Positions 27,854-38,689 of a DNA stretch of 64,000 bases are shown here, piece after piece. The first letter of the stretch is position 1; every line of letters starts with the position of its first letter. The notes beneath the pieces were generated by a model that ran no database searches, was not told where the DNA came from, and was given only the letters and a program-made list of their open reading frames with translations. Source of the DNA: Filobasidium wieringae (Eukaryota; Basidiomycota; Tremellomycetes; Filobasidiales; Filobasidiaceae); assembly GCA_001600055.1 (NCBI GenBank), contig BCIV01000018.1, forward strand, positions 124,001 to 188,000, given 5' to 3'. The translations under genes and the position numbers were made by a program.

Positions 27854-29480
27854 ATGGAAACACCACATACTCCCTCACGTACCGATAGAGCCCCCTTACT
27901 AGAGTCTCCGTCTTCTAGAACTCGTTCTCAAACGCTTGATTCCCCCCTTCAAGCGGTAAACCCTAGATTCATCAATATTTTCAATCTTCCCACCACTCTA
28001 GCACCTGCTACCGCTCCTACCGCTCCTAGATTCAACCCAACTCCACCTGCACCACCTACTATTCATTTCCAGGTGTCCTACCACAATTTGGATCATGTTC
28101 GCGCAATCAATAAAGCGAAACGGAGGGGTGATGTCGATTCACCTTCCATCATACAATTCGATTCTTCAGCTACCGTATTGGGCAATTTCAAACGCTCGCT
28201 ATGGGAAGCGATCTCCAATGAAGCCCAGAATACAACCCCAGAATTTTCAGAGGAGGATGTACACGCTAAGTATCGAGTAAATATCTAAAAAAACGCGCTA
28301 TTACAGGAAACACCTAATGATCGCAAAATTCTAGGTTGGGGGGGTAACGTCGACCATCAGGAAAGAAGGGTGGTTCTCCTTCCGCTTTACCAACGAAGAC
28401 TATCAGAAGATGAGAGACCTAGGTGTGAAGCATAAATCTAAAACGATTTGGATCAGGATGAGCGAAGTTGCAGGGCCTGAACCTGTAAGTACGTGAACAT
28501 CTCGATTCGGGTCGTTTTCCTTTGCTGATCCTGATTGTTTCACCTGTAGGATGTACCTGAGGTATCTGTAAGCCAGAAGACCCAATGTTCAAGCCAGAGC
28601 AAGCGTTTAAAGTCACTCATTGGAGGAGCCGTAAGCATGTCCGAATTCTATGTATTCGCGTACCGATCTGATTTGTTTCCAGCCAAATCGAACGGAGGAT
28701 CTAATAGACATCATGGATGACCTGAAGAAGCAATACCCTTGTTCTAAACCATCACATACACACTGCAAGAACTTCAACGGGACCTGCGTACCGTTGGGTC
28801 GCACCCAATTGACCGTTTGGGCCGAGAAGATCGTATGTCGAACGTGAAAACGCTACAAGCGTCAATTCGTTCGTTTCCGAGGACTTTTGACACAACATGT
28901 TGGCTTACCTAAGCACCTGTTATAGTTATCTGAGAAGCATAGGGAGGAGAGCCACCGTACGGTCTCCCTCGATCACCCACCCAACCTACCGATCTTCTTT
29001 TCACAATTAGGTATCGCGAAGGTACCTACACCTACTCAGGAACCTACAGGCTCTCCCTTTATTACACCTAGTCGGGCTCTAGGTCGCTCTACCTCCCTCA
29101 ACAGTATTACCTTCCTTAATCCGCCACCAACGCCCGACGTCGAACGTTCAGGAACACCCTCCATTCGAAACGCGTACGATTCGAATTTGACATCTTCCTA
29201 CAGCTTCCCTTCTTCTCAGCAATCTACAGGTCCTTGCATGAACATAGACACCTTCTCTAAGCTCTATGATCTATCTCCCAAGGTGCTGGCTGTTCTCAGG
29301 GACCTAGGATTTAGAGGACCGCAATATTTAGTTCATTTCTCCCTCGATAACTTCCTTACAGCTCGAAAGACTAAGGGAGGCTTTGGCTTGAAGCTAGGGG
29401 AGGGAGCTGAGCTCATACAAGCCTTAGATGCATGGAAGAAGGGGTTAGACCTGAACGGAGACCCTCTAGACCTCTTCTAG
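27854..29480 (+). CDS. Unrecognised five-exon gene carried by the Tc1-like element
   Basis: Exons join through four GT-AG introns without any stop: METPHTPSRTDRAP ... EEDVHAKYR, GGVTSTIRKEGWFSFRFT ... EVAGPEP, DVPEVSVSQKTQCSS ... IGGA, PNRTEDLIDIMDDL ... VWAEKI, and LSEKHREESHRT ... GDPLDLF-stop. The N-terminus is Pro/Thr/Ser-rich. The centre has a spaced cysteine/histidine set (YPCSK, HTHCKNF, NGTCVPL) followed by WAEKI, which suggests a small zinc-binding unit. The C-terminus has a compact helical unit (LSPKVLAVLRDLGFRGPQYL ... GEGAELIQALDAWKKGL) with a SAM- or HhH-like look. It is intact while the transposase beside it is broken. No function is assigned. Confidence 0.6.
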
Positions 29481-29749
29481 GTCGACAATCGCGTGTTCGT
29501 ATTTCAGGAGGAGATTTACGCGTTCCAGGTGGAGTTACGTTCTGAAAGGCTAGAAAGTTGCTGTTGATCGCTTTCCTTTGTACCTCTTATCTCCGATACC
29601 ATATTCTATCTATACCCTGCATGCTCAAACCACCCTCTACATTTCTCTGGAGTTATAGCCATTGCAGAGAGGTGGAAGATATCTCCATGTTACGGCAGGT
29701 TCTCGCTGTCACAGGTCTAATAGCAAACGCTACTCGTAGGTTATCTGGA

Positions 29750-30450
29750 TGATGGAATAAGGACCGAGTTGTTGTAACTCGGTTAATTCTAAGCGGTGGA
29801 CAAGTTATTCGACCGAATTAAAGGATTCGGTTAGAATCTGTAAGTTGTTTGAATCGAAGATATTAGTATCGAATGTTGATATTAATCGGTTTGGGTGAAG
29901 AACGAAGGTTGTATGAGAACAACTTAGCGAGATCCTATTGTAGTAACCTCTTCACAGTACGTCTTGAATTGGTAATTCAGTAGGTGTAAATAGAATGCGA
30001 TACCGGACTTGAATCTTCTATACAATTCGGTTGACTCTGTATAGACGATTCAATCCCTAACTATATATACTAAACGGAAACACTGCGAGACCACAAACAA
30101 AGGAAAAAGAGAACGATACCACCACGAGTCGTCTAAGTTGTTTTTGCTGGATTCGGTTGAATCCTATTTTGTATTTGTGGAACCGAAAATGGAGAGCGAG
30201 CCGGATAGAGAAATAATTGATAGGTTGTTGACGGATTCGGTTGAACCTTGTAGGGAACAACCGAACATGGATGGGTGTCTTCTTTGTTGGTTCGAGGTTC
30301 TAGGTAGATCACCTTGTTCGACGGAATAGGAGATGGCGCTTCGTGTTGTACGAACAATCCGCGGTACAAGCGTATTCGGCCGGCTTTCCTGGAGATTCGG
30401 TTGAAACGGGGTCGAACCGAAACGGGGTGGTAGTTCGGTTGGTTGAGCGA
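29750..30450. repeat. Cluster of ATTCGGTTGA-like motifs inside the Tc1-like element
   Basis: At least eight copies of an (A/G)TTCGGTT(G/A)A-like motif occur in about 700 bases, near 29776, 29829, 29883, 30027, 30153, 30235, 30393 and 30437. A few copies lie on the opposite strand (AACCGAA at 30181, 30262 and 30413). They surround the 3' end of the transposase remnant. Such clusters resemble subterminal transposase-binding repeats, but the spacing is irregular. Confidence 0.45.
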
Positions 30451-31478
30451 GATTCTACTTGAGCGATGTCTTGATGAACCAGTTGTAACACTCCAATAGG
30501 TGTACGCGAACGTAAGATCATAGGGTCCCTTCTCATCCACGCCTTCTGGCAAGCAAAGGACTCCTCAATAGGGTTGAAGTCAGGGGAATAAGGAGGTAAG
30601 AACTCTAGCTTACAGCCTGTTGAAGAACGAAACAACATAGCAAAACGAGATCAGTATTTTTTTTTGGAGGATTTTTGCGCGACGTACCGAATTCCTCAAC
30701 AACCTTGTAGATCTCTTCGGAATGATGTAGCGCACAATTATCAAGGACCAATACACTATGTGGACCAGGGTAGGAAGTAGTATTAGGTAGCTGAGGACAA
30801 TAGCAGTCAATAGAGACGATCTAGAGGATTTAGAGGGGATTTCAATACGTACGACCTGATCAAGTAAATACTCGAGAAACGTCTAAACACCGACAGTGAA
30901 TAACGCCGACAACTGGCTCTGATCCTTCGAACCTGAATACTTACCTTGCACCTCGAACAAACGGCGATGTTACACAGGCCCTTCTACCCTTATAACCCCA
31001 CCCCCAGTTCCTTAGAACAGTACGATCATCCTTATATGACTCATTGAGGAAGACGAGTTGTTCAGGTCAATAGTTAGACATCCTAATCGAGTAGTATGAT
31101 CGAAGTCTGTCGTTCCTTTCCGCAGCCTGTTTTGACAGTTTTTTATATGTCAAACCCAACCTCTTCATCTCCCGTCCTACAGTAGTGATGTGGATGTCAA
31201 ACCCGAGGTCTACTAGGCTCTGATGGATGTCCAGTTGTATAATAAGAGGATTGCAATCAATAAGGAAAGCAATGTGTTGAATTGCCTCCCAAGGTAATTT
31301 CCAACATCGACCATTGTTGGAATAGTTGCCGCTACTGTTCCGGTTGCTTCAAGGCGTTTCCTAGCACGGTAAATAGTAGATCTATGTATTGAGAAGTTCT
31401 TGATTTGAGGAGGGAGTGGTTCAATTAGAGCCAATTGTCGGAATTTGAGGGCGAACGTACTTCATAGAGCTCTTGCAT
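30309..31478 (-). pseudogene. Decayed Tc1/mariner (DDE) transposase
   Basis: The minus strand reads an HTH region (SIHRSTIYRARKRLEATGTV), then LDIHQSLVDLGFDIHITTVG, REMKRLGLTYKKLSKQAAERN, the first catalytic strand LVFLNESYKDDRTVLRNWGW, SVLVLDNCALHHSEEIYKVV (second Asp) and LEFLPPYSPDFNPIEESFA (third acidic residue). These are unmistakable Tc1/mariner motifs. It is broken: an in-frame TGA lies at 31067-31069, the first catalytic Asp is Asn (AAT at 31043-31045), and several frame changes are needed beyond plausible introns. The exact 5' end is unclear. Confidence 0.8.
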
Positions 31479-32033
31479 ATTTGCTTTATTTTTATCTTGG
31501 GTCTTGATCAAACCGAGTTTTACTTCGCAGGAGTGTTTTCTATAGACCATTCTGGATCGAATGATGTTATCTAGATGATAGTGAGATCTGTATTGACTAC
31601 AGTATGATCTTATAGGAAATCACGTTGGATCTTTCGAATATGCTCAAGGTCGTCTGGAGGTTGATCGGAGGCAAATCGGGAAGCAGATCGGAGCCGAGAT
31701 GAGGCTGACATCTAAATTCTGAGCCTGACATCTATCTTACATGCTCTAAAAACGCCGTTTTTGACGCGTTGTTGCAAACTTTATGCATCTAGCTGTAATA
31801 TCAATGATCGACAATAAAAACAAACCGCCTTTGCTTCCGAAGCTTCCGATTGTCCGTGTCGTGCTCGTCAGAACCGTTCCGATCTCTCATGCCTTTACTC
31901 ATTGCTCCGCTTTGCCGATACACATTTGTTGCTGGATCAAGAAAGCTCGACGCCCCCGCTTTGGCAGGATGGCTTGAATGCTACACTCTGGCTTAGACGT
32001 GCAAGAGCGATCTCGGAGACGAATTTCGTTGTC

Positions 32034-34065
32034 ATGACTGGTGAGTCTTTCGTGGTATGGGTCCGATCATGGCATTATCGTTGGCAGGCTCTGACTGGCG
32101 GACTTTGCCGCATGCGACAATTTAGCTTCGACGTTACACGAGCTGATCTTCGAGGATCACTTACCTGACCACCTGCAATCTAGAACCAAGCAGTCCAAAG
32201 AATATTTGACCCGAATCATCGGATATTCTTTATCGTCCTTACAATCGGAGCCAGCAAGAGTGTCAGACGAAGCCGAGTTTGTTCAAAGGGAGCTTACTGG
32301 ACTATGCGTGAGGGAACATAAAACTTTTCTCGATGTACATGCCTGTTCGGCAGCGGTGTCGGACGCCTTGGACGGATTCGCAACTTCGCTGGACGAACTA
32401 TTCAATTGTGTACCAGACCTCGAGGATGAGTGCCATTCCTTTGCCCGGTCAACGTCCGGCATCCAATCGGACCGGACCAAGGCAAACTTGGTTCTCGATA
32501 ATCAGGACAACCTAATCGATCTCCTGGAAGTTCCTCAATTGGCTAATACCTACGTCAGAAACGGTCATTATCAAGAGGCTTCTGACCTCACGACTCACAT
32601 AGAACGTCTTGCTATTCGATATACTGAACTGCCGATCGTGACTTCAATCGCCCGGACAGTCGATAATGTGATGCTGTCACAACTATCTCAACTGTTGGCG
32701 GTTCTGCGGGAGCCGGTCAAATTGCCAACTCTTGCCCGAGCTGTCGGTTTCCTGCGCAAAATGGATCGTCTATCAGAATACGAGATACGTCTCGCCTTCC
32801 TAGAGGGACGAGCTGATTATATGAGAGGCTCCCTTCGTGCCTTACAGAATGACCGACTGGACCCTGTTCGTTATATCAGGAAGTATATCGACTTGTTCAG
32901 AGAAAGCGTGTACGACACGGTGTCTCAGTACAATTCTATCTTCCTCGATACCCGCACGGGCACAAATCCAGACCAACCCAATCGATCGGATGATGTAGAT
33001 CTGGTCCCCAGATTTGCGCACAATAGCATCGAGAATCTAGCCGCCATGCTTGAACGATGTCTCCCGCTGGTACAAGATTCATCTTCGCTGTCTTCACTCC
33101 TGACGCAGCTTGGTTACAGTACCGTGTCATTTTCCAGGCTAGGCATGGATTTCACGCCTACACTTAGGCTGCCTTTCGAGGCCGCTATCGAAAATCTAGT
33201 CACTGTCGGTTGGAAAGCCGCAGCAACCGTATGCTCGAAAAGCTTCGAGAATGCGACCAGGAATAATGAGGACCCTGGGTCTTGGTTATGCGTAGAAGCA
33301 GCAAAAGAAGCTCTTATGAATGATTCCGCCACCCCGCAGATCTACATGTGTTCCGGTCCTTGGACAGTACCACCTGAACAAATCTCACTATATCCGCCGA
33401 TCGCTATATTTCTCAACGGATGCTTATCGGCATTGAACACTCTCCGCTTGTTGGCACCGATCAGGTCATACAAATACGTCGCAGATGTCCTCCTCGAAAG
33501 TATATCCAGGGTTCTTGAAGCGTTTTTACTGTATGCCAAAGCACAGATTAAAACGCCTGTACTTGAGTCTGCACATCGACCCAACGCATTCAAACGCAAC
33601 ACTAGCATATCTAACCAAGGCCAAATACAGGAGCACAGGCAGGCAAGAACAGATGAGTCACGTAAAGTTATACTCGCAGGCGCGAACTTGCTGTTGAACA
33701 CGCTGGTGCCGTTCTTGACACATGCCTTGCGTGATGTGATTTATGGCGATTGCCCGGGATCCCGGTTCCTAGCTGGATGGCCTGGTCCCTCATATGAAGA
33801 GCTGAAAAACTGGGTTGCAACATATCGACAAACGGCTTCCAAGTCCGAAGAGCCGGTGATTCCGATGGCCCCAACAATCAACGCTCCATCTTCTCCGATC
33901 GAAGCATTTATTTTCAAAACTCATCAACCAGAAAGCGCAGAGGCGACAGAGATCTCATCCGGATACGATGCTCTTTGCGAAAATGAGGATCGTGACACCC
34001 AAATAGCGGTAGATCCATCGGAATCATCAGGTCTTACAGTCACGGTCGCTGCTGGGAAAGAATAA
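32034..34065 (+). CDS. COG8: Conserved oligomeric Golgi complex subunit 8 (Dor1-like)
   Basis: The first exon is only ATGACTG (32034-32040), followed by an 85-base intron (32041-32125) and one long exon to 34065. The protein begins MTASTLHELIFEDHLPDHLQ. It has the COG8 N-terminal pattern EYLTRIIGYSLSSLQSEPAR...EFVQRELTGLCVREHKTFLDVH, then NLIDLLEVPQLANTYVRNGHY and a long helical repeat region with DPVRYIRKYIDLFRESVYDTVSQYNSIF. COG8 belongs to lobe B of the COG tether, which guides retrograde vesicles in the Golgi. The C-terminus is acidic and Ser/Pro-rich. Length fits the family. The gene starts 300 bases after the Tc1-like element. Confidence 0.83.
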
Positions 34066-36398
34066 TAGAATATGTACGATATCCGAGACGGATGGCAAGG
34101 TGGCGGTGACAGCGATCCGGCTATCCGATCGGTGCCCAAGGGCTACGCATCTGTCCGTTCCCTACATCGCAGCTCGGTCAATACCAGCTCTCACAGAACC
34201 CGACCAATTCTTCGTTATCCACAACTCCCTGCACCCTGCACGATGTAACTCGGTCTCGTTACTAGACTTAGTTCGTTCGAAGCGCAGTGGCGCGAGGAGA
34301 GATTGATACATGTCAGGGGCATCCTGCGAAGCTTCCCTTTGTTACAGTCACCTTCAATTTCAATAAGCTTGGGTACTTGTTTGCGCCTGATAATTTTCAT
34401 GACTTTGGTAGCGGTTTGAGTGATTATTGCATACCACCAACTTCACTAGCGATCTTTGCGATGTTCCAATGTTGACGTCACGCTCTGCTTGGTCGGCTTC
34501 TGTTTTCTGTGGTTGAGTCCATTTATTTTGGTTTGGTTTGGGGATCGTTCCTTTGGCGTTTGTTTGGGTTTGGAGTCAACTTAGCACGCTAAAGCAATGA
34601 CCTAACTCAAGTAGCTGTAGCTAACCAATTGTTATTGATGAATTGATATTTTATATTGTCACTTGAGTTTCTTCTCAAGCCTTCTCATAAACTGACTGAG
34701 AGTTGGCAACCGTCTAAAAGTTCAACTAAACGCCATCCAGACGCCTTCAGGTTTTTTCCCTGGGACTAAACTTAGATATAAACTTAGACGGCTAGCTTTA
34801 GATGTGTCTAAACTTAGACGCACATACATCTAGCCGTTCAAAACGCCAGTGGGCAATTACTGCCATCACTGACTGCAGAATTTCATTAAACACCAACACT
34901 AAGCCAACCAACGCAGGCCCCACCCCCAAAGGGAATGGGTTGGGTGGCGATCACTGCTCAATGTATCTGATTTTCTGAATCAATCAAGGCATTTTTAGGC
35001 TTTTTCGATAGAGGGAAGTATGTCGAGAGAGATAGTAAGTCGAGATAAAGGGTGGTTGCGTTTCTCAATTGGGCTTGCAGTCACGTGAACAAAAACGACG
35101 CGCTTCAGAGCAAGCCGGACGGGCCCCATAAGCACGTTGTGCTAAACGCGGGCGAAAAGATGCAACAACGACTGGATTTGAACCAATGTAGTGAATGCTA
35201 CGGTTGCCATTATTGTGTGTGCAGCTCGTGACAGGCCCTTGTATTTCTAAATTCCAACCTTGGTCAAACCGTAAGGTAGGTATAGATATAATAGATAGCA
35301 TTACAAGTTTCTTGCTCTATAATTGCTGCGTATCCATATCAATGCATCATTGGGCGACCATTCCCAGATATCACCTAGCGAGGGATTTTTCCTACAGTCT
35401 AGCCAAATCATCTGTGCAACATGTACCGGTAGATCTTCGAGCCCCCTTATCAACCAAACGGTATTATAAACCTTGCAAACTCCCCCCGCTGCCCAGTGAT
35501 GTTGCTGATTCGTTGTACCAGGATAGTTGATAATCACAAATTCACATACCTGACACTTGCCATAGCGCCAGGTTTTGGTGAACAGATCATTATCAGCCTT
35601 CAACATCTTCCGCACAAAGACGATTAGATATTTCAAGTCCTTGTTGTAACTCTGTCAAAGACAAAACGTAGAGAGATCGATCAAATTATCGTTTGCCAAG
35701 TCATTGTTTGCAGCAGAGCTCCTTGAGAAGTAATCAGTGATCGCAATTGGAGCTCTTCCTCCAACAAGTACAAGGCTCCAGTCTCTTTTAGAGATAGCGT
35801 CATATACTTCTACGGCGGTAAGATCGTGTTGTGGCAAGCTCGCATCTGCATTGGTGGGGAGGTGGGCTAGGATTCTGGGAAGGGAACGGGCGTTGAAGAA
35901 ACGGATAGCATCACCAATTGTGCGCAGATGTTATAGGCTCCCTGTCGAGTACGTACTAAGGTCATATACACGTCATTAGGACCTCTGTTATCACGCGGTT
36001 TTCACGGGTGGGAGAACTGCCCTCGGGCAATACAATTTTACAGGTCGTTCATTGACCTTAGGCAGTACAATTGTAGTAGAGTTCTCCATCCGTTATACAT
36101 CCTCATAGTGTACACCATACGCTATACATACAAGTCCCTGGTACCAGTCCCCCTGGACACACGTCGACGACGTGGTCCTAACAGCAGAGCAGTTGCCCCT
36201 GGGAGATCGACAATGAGGACACAAACACCTGTATAGACGTGTTGGCTCGTTGACAACTACTGCCATAATGACTCGCTAGCTTGCCTGTAGTACGGCACAG
36301 ATGAGGTGATCTTGGGGCGGTTGTGATCAACACTCTATCACACCAATCGCATACAGCAGCCACTGGTCCAGTGGTGTTGTCAAGGTCAGACCAGCCTG
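34066..36398. other. AT-rich gene-free stretch at the edge of the second transposon island
   Basis: No coding exon could be supported over 2.3 kb. Features seen: repeated AAACTTAGACG/TCTAAACTTAGACG units at 34,760-34,830; a short B-box-like tRNA fragment near 35,165-35,195; and GGAGAACT/AGTTCTCC arms at 36,011-36,087 enclosing two near copies of GGCARTACAATT. These are typical of decayed repeats. Nothing else is recognised. Confidence 0.45.
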
Positions 36399-36401
36399 TC
36401 A

Positions 36402-37861
36402 GCTTAGGCCAAAGGCAGAGTAGATCCTGCTTGATGCAGGACTACTTCTTAGTAGTATATCGACCTTAGTTGTCAGTGTTGCACTTACGTCAAGGTTTCG
36501 TGCAAGGATTGCTGCAGGCGAATTAACAGCCTCTGTCCCTTTCTTTGGCCCTATTAGCAATAGCTCGAGCTTGTTCTTCTTCTGTGTGTCCTCTTCCGTC
36601 CAGATAGTCTTTGGCCCTGATCCCTTGCCTGACATTAAGAAGGTAGGAAAACCCATTGTCACGGCTTCTAATCCTGTAAGGATCAGGATCAACACCTCTA
36701 GCCGCTCTATTGTGGGTGTCCCGTTCGATCTCCAAGACTTGTTCTTCCCGCTCACAAGAGCCTGGTTTGCCTAGTGTTACCAGATCCCAGTCCCTGATGC
36801 ATGCACTCTTTGGGATGGGATCGACACCGACATTGGTGGATTTGTGAGCCGCTTTGTTTGTTTTGTTGATTATGTCTCCTGTCGGCTGATCACTGTTCTC
36901 TGCGTCCCCGTTCTTTGTGTTGTTTCCCTTGGTGCTATTCATGAGGATAGCATCGACTCGACTGTGGGCACGTAGTCTGCTCTTTGCAGCCTCAATAGCA
37001 TCTATCAGCCCTATGGATGCAGCCTTATCATAGCATATCTTTGTCCTCTCCTGAAACCACGTCAGATCCGTAACGACCGGCACTTTCAATCCCTCTGCCG
37101 CTTCCAACCTAGCCTGTGACCCCTCTCTCAATCCGGCTTTTAGTACCCCCAGGACCAGCTTTTTGTACAGAAGGAGACAGTACAACAAACTGAGATAGAG
37201 GGAGCAAAGTTTTGGCCTGTAGCTGATAACACGCCAGCATGGTAGTCGCATAGATGTAGATGGTACGACAAACCCTGCGACAAACCCTGCGACAAACCGT
37301 GCCAGGCCACAAACAGGTTTCCAACTGCTTCAAACATTTTGTGGGCTTTCAGGGGTACTTCCGGTGTCTCATGTTTGTCGTCGGCAAAGGCTTTGTATCT
37401 AAACTTCAGCGCGGCCTCCAAATTTCCCCACAAATACGAGAACAGTGGATTGATAGCTGTCACCTCCCGGAGAAGAAGAGCAAGTTGGCACCCCAATGGA
37501 TCTGTGGGGTTATACCATGAATATCCAGCATCATGCCAACAGGGGCAATATCATCATTATCATCAACCAGACAGTCTTGGTTGACGAGCCTTTTCAAATA
37601 TTTCAATATGTCGAACGAGCGGCCAATGTGGTTGACATTGTGAATTCCTTCATGCGTGATGCAGGTAAAAGTCCTTATTGCCAAACACCTCCCTGCATAT
37701 GTTGAATATCCATTCCCTCCTCTCATCGCGGTGACTACCTCCAGACTCTTTGGGTGGATCGATATCCCTTTTTCGGCAAAAGAATCGACCGGTTGCATGA
37801 TCAACAAGCGAGAAGATGTTGCATCATTCCTGCCTTCCAAGACAGCACATGGAGACCGCAA
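36402..37861 (-). pseudogene. Decayed unknown protein-coding sequence
   Basis: Long minus-strand open stretches in changing frames read as one broken protein: MQPVDSFAEKGISIHPKSLE, ITHEGIHNVNHIGRSFDILK, then after a frame change LFSYLWGNLEAALKFRYKAF and KAHKMFEAVGNLFVAWHGL, and later VLKAGLREGSQARLEAAEGL and KICYDKAASIGLIDAIEAAK, ending in a hydrophilic KGNNTKNGDAEN region. A 12-base triplet repeat (GACAAACCCTGC-like, 37263-37300) interrupts it. Position inside a transposon island suggests a mobile-element origin, but no transposase signature was seen. Confidence 0.4.
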
Positions 37862-38689
37862 CGGGATGCTATCGTTGATGACATGCCGCAGATTATCCTG
37901 CTTCAGCGGTGGTAGTCAAAATTGCACTCGTTGCTAGCAGGGAGAGACAGTTTTCCATCTACGGCAGGAGTAGGGAATAGGATACCGCCCGGAGAGGGAT
38001 TGAGACGTTGACACAGAGGGATGGCATCCACAAGGTCCCGCTCTGACAGAAGCCATCCAAACGCCTAGATCCCTATTGATCACATACATAATGAAGCATA
38101 TTACAAGGTAGCCTTTGAGGAGCTTGCTTCTTTGCAAGGGACGTTTACCTGCTTCTCTGGGGACACAAGGTTGACCACCAAGTCCTTCCTGGTCGACGCC
38201 GGTTTGCTGCTTGAACGGCTGCCAGACTCGCTGTGATCCACTCCCTTACTGTCAGGATCTCAAAAGGACTCTCAAATACCACCAAAAACATTGTGTGAAG
38301 GATTGGAAATGGTTTGCTCTCTGTAGATTATTTAGTCGTAGTTTCCATAGTTGTGCACCAAGTACCAAAGACCGCACTGTGGTCCCACATTCCATACCTC
38401 ATAGACCGTCTTCCGTACATTGTACCAATCCGTATGCCGTGTTCCGTAGAACCCATGAGTATATATATGAGAGGATTCAGGGTACGTGAGAGCATCAAAC
38501 ATACCTGAATACTCTTCACCCTTTACTACTCTTGCATTTCTATCGATAAACTCTCGACTGAGGATTAGCTACCCTTTGTCTGATTCTTCTGGGGACTGAG
38601 TGAAACAAGTATAAGTAATAAGATAAGATAGTGCGCTGAACACAAGACAAACAATTCAGAGTCGTACGTAATTCAAATCACCCTTGGCT

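Larger units (their letters stand above)
27727..31732. mobile_element. Tc1/mariner-like DNA element with two genes, TA-flanked
   Basis: The ends ATTGTCAGGCTCGG (27727) and the reverse complement of CTGAGCCTGACATC (ending 31732) form a 14-base imperfect inverted repeat with three mismatches. Each is flanked by TA (27725-27726 and 31733-31734), the target duplication of Tc1/mariner elements. Inside lie a spliced + strand gene (27854-29480) and a decayed minus-strand DDE transposase (30309-31478). A second right-end copy (GAGGCTGACATCTA at 31701) sits just inside the right border. The region between the genes carries repeated ATTCGGTTGA-like motifs. The boundaries rest on short repeats and are inferred. 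Confidence 0.6.

Noticed and set aside
35162..35240. Possible tRNA on the minus strand (GGTTCAAATCC B box)
   Set aside because: The T arm is acceptable but no matching 5' acceptor strand or D arm was found, so it is at most a tRNA fragment.
36011..36087. Inverted GGAGAACT/AGTTCTCC arms
   Set aside because: Only eight bases long, with no target duplication or conserved inner sequence; too weak to call an element.
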